Shown one piece after another: positions 6,291 to 7,256 of a stretch of 7,256 bases of DNA (position 1 is its first letter; each line of letters begins with the position of its first letter). The stretch comes from an uncultured Verrucomicrobiales bacterium (lineage in GTDB: Bacteria; Verrucomicrobiota; Verrucomicrobiae; Limisphaerales; CANJSG01). The notes under the pieces are model-generated. The model searched no databases and was not told the origin of the DNA. It saw nothing but the letters and a program-made list of their open reading frames with translations. The position numbers and the translations under genes were made by a program. The stretch is from the NCBI GenBank assembly GCA_946480965.1, contig CAMLMI010000237.1:1-7256 (forward strand). The letters run 5' to 3'.

Positions 6291-6761
6291 TCACCACCGG
6301 ATGTCGTGGACGCGACCACGGTAGGACCACTCGTCCATGTGGGTCACGAGACCGGCGCGAATCGGGTTCTCGCGCACATACTGCCACTTCTCCGCGTAGC
6401 TCTCCTCGTCCCGCAGGCGATGGTGAAAGCCGCCGGATTGGAAGGCTCCGGCGTCCGGATGCGTCTTTGCGAAGCGGTCCTTCCAGAATGCGATCCAGCG
6501 TTCGAGGGTGAACTTCAGGTCGTGCGGCGCGCAGAAGAGGTGCAGGTGATCGGGCATCAGCAGATAGTCGCTGACGAGCCAGGCGGTGGCCGTGTGTTCC
6601 CAGATACCGTGCAACGCCCGTTGGACGGAAGCCTGTGCCAGCCAGCGCTCCCGCTGGTGCGTGCTCACCGTCAGGAAAACCCAGTTTGGTCCGCCGGTGG
6701 TGAGGTGGACGCCCTTGGCCGGCGTGCGACGGCCCGGTTCCTGGAACGGGCGGTGGGACAT
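6291..6761 (-). CDS. rayT: REP-associated tyrosine transposase (RAYT, Y1_Tnp/HUH family)
   Basis: A 156-residue HUH single-strand nuclease of the IS200/IS605-like Y1 family. Residues 69-76, MPDHLHLF, hold the metal-binding His72-Leu-His74. Residues 126-139, WQYVRENPIRAGLV, hold the predicted nucleophile Tyr128 and the NP.[KR]AGLV signature typical of RAYTs. FQSGGFHHRLRDEES (107-121) matches the segment before the catalytic helix. Length and motifs are complete, so it may be active. Established knowledge: RAYTs are single-copy, domesticated transposases that bind and cleave REP palindromes with a GTAG-like foot. Here such REPs lie just upstream, at 6871 and 7085, and a shortened repeat copy lies downstream. 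The ATG at 6761 is chosen because upstream codons run into the repeat array; only a weak GAAGA precedes it. It is convergent with msrP. Confidence 0.92.
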   Translation of the reverse strand: MSHRPFQEPGRRTPAKGVHLTTGGPNWVFLTVSTHQRERWLAQASVQRALHGIWEHTATAWLVSDYLLMPDHLHLFCAPHDLKFTLERWIAFWKDRFAKTHPDAGAFQSGGFHHRLRDEESYAEKWQYVRENPIRAGLVTHMDEWSYRGRVHDIRW

Positions 6762-6800
6762 GGCGGTCTTCGTAGCGGAAGCACCGGATGGAAGGAAGCA

Positions 6801-7012
6801 CCGTTCGTCCCGCGCTGCGCTGGGGACGGAAGTCAGGGCAGCGCGGCAGCGCAGCCCCACCTTCGACATGGTAGGGCGGAGCTGCTGCTCCGCCCCATCT
6901 TCCGCCAAGACCCGCGCAGCGAAGTCTTGGCCGTGGGCGACCTCAGCTCAGATCCGGCCGGAAGACGGAGAGGCTCCCGCTGAAAATTCGGCTGGGCGGA
7001 TGTTCGGACGCC
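6801..7012. repeat. Tandem repeat unit 1 (212 bases)
   Basis: The first unit of an array beginning 39 bases upstream of the transposase start codon. It can form four hairpins in order: CGTCCC/GGGACG (6806-6828), GGGCAGCGC/GCGCAGCCC with one A.A mismatch (6836-6857), the REP stem (6874-6895), and CCAAGAC/GTCTTGG (6905-6930), followed by a tail of about 80 bases. It differs from unit 2 at about 16 positions, including small indels that break any shared reading frame, so it is non-coding. Confidence 0.88.
6871..6895 (+). repeat. REP element with GTAG foot (unit 1)
   Basis: GTAG at 6871-6874 leads into a 9-bp stem, GGGCGGAGC (6874-6882) and GCTCCGCCC (6887-6895), with loop TGCT. A GTAG-type tetranucleotide at the base of a GC-rich hairpin is the classical definition of a REP recognised by RAYTs. 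Confidence 0.75.
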
Positions 7013-7226
7013 CCGTTCGTCCCGGCGCTGCGCTTGGGACGGAAGTCAGGGCTGCGCAGCAGCGCAGCCCCACCTTCGATCTTGGTAGGGCGGAGCTGCC
7101 GCTCCGCCCCAATCTCCGCCAAGACCAGCGCAGCGAGGTCTTGGCCGTGGGCGACCTCGGCTCAGATCCGGCGGGAAGACGGAGAGGCTTCCGCTGAAGA
7201 CTCGGCTGGGCGGATGTTCGGACGCC
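7013..7226. repeat. Tandem repeat unit 2 (214 bases)
   Basis: About 92% identical to unit 1 by eye. Stems: CGTCCC/GGGACG (7018-7041), perfect 9-bp GGGCTGCGC/GCGCAGCCC (7049-7070), the REP stem (7088-7109) and CCAAGACC/GGTCTTGG (7119-7144). Where it differs from unit 1 inside a stem it restores or adds a pair; most other changes are in loops, linkers and the tail. Confidence 0.88.
7085..7109 (+). repeat. REP element with GTAG foot (unit 2)
   Basis: The same GTAG (7085-7088) and the same 9-bp GGGCGGAGC/GCTCCGCCC stem as unit 1, with loop TGCC instead of TGCT. The stem is unchanged between copies while the loop varies. Confidence 0.75.
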
Positions 7227-7256
7227 CCGTTCGTCCCGGCGCTGCGCTTGGGACGG
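7227..7256. repeat. Start of tandem repeat unit 3, cut by window edge
   Basis: The last 30 bases repeat the opening of unit 2 (CCGTTCGTCCCGGCGCTGCG and onward), including the whole first hairpin. The array therefore continues past the window; its total copy number is unknown. Confidence 0.85.

Noticed and set aside
6586..7197. Plus-strand frame of 203 codons with an apparent 71-residue protein repeat
   Set aside because: It is antisense to the transposase and then runs through the tandem array; indels between units change the frame, so the protein repeat is not preserved. The DNA structure is conserved, not the code.
6801..7256. CRISPR array
   Set aside because: The period is about 213 bases and the whole unit is repeated; there are no short repeats with unique spacers and no cas genes.

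Overview
This is a G+C-rich bacterial window with seven protein genes (one cut by the left edge) and an unusually rich set of intergenic repeats. The best guess for the host is a Verrucomicrobiota-type bacterium. That is inferred from an ECF sigma factor paired with an anti-sigma-like domain, Tat-exported PhoX-like and MsrP proteins, and short-period repeat islands of a kind I recall from such genomes. No rRNA or other phylogenetic marker is present to prove it.

Left part, minus strand: the first 31 codons of etfB run off the left edge. Upstream of it lies a 96-residue protein resembling the N-terminal, anti-sigma-like domain of larger membrane proteins. Then comes a 400-base gene-free island packed with repeats, and then an ECF sigma factor. 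The island thus separates a sigma factor from its probable regulator. It holds 30-base inverted ends with a 10-base internal period, a foldable three-way junction, a short palindrome and a 7-base-period tract.

Middle, minus strand: a Tat-exported PhoX/DUF839 protein lies 80 bases downstream of nadC (quinolinate phosphoribosyltransferase). nadC is divergent from a plus-strand pair: a small lipoprotein that may have an LEA14/WHy-like fold, and msrP, the periplasmic molybdenum methionine-sulfoxide reductase. The divergent intergenic region carries a second, different 7-base-period repeat. msrQ is not seen beside msrP.

Right part: a REP-associated tyrosine transposase (RAYT) on the minus strand converges on msrP. 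Repeats of one family bracket it: a shortened copy after its stop codon, and on its 5' side a tandem array with a period of about 213 bases that runs off the right edge. Each full unit can form four hairpins. One is a textbook REP (GTAG foot plus 9-bp stem), and two others have loops that are exactly complementary to each other. This RAYT and structured-array pair, together with the sigma-factor repeat island, is the most unusual content of the window.
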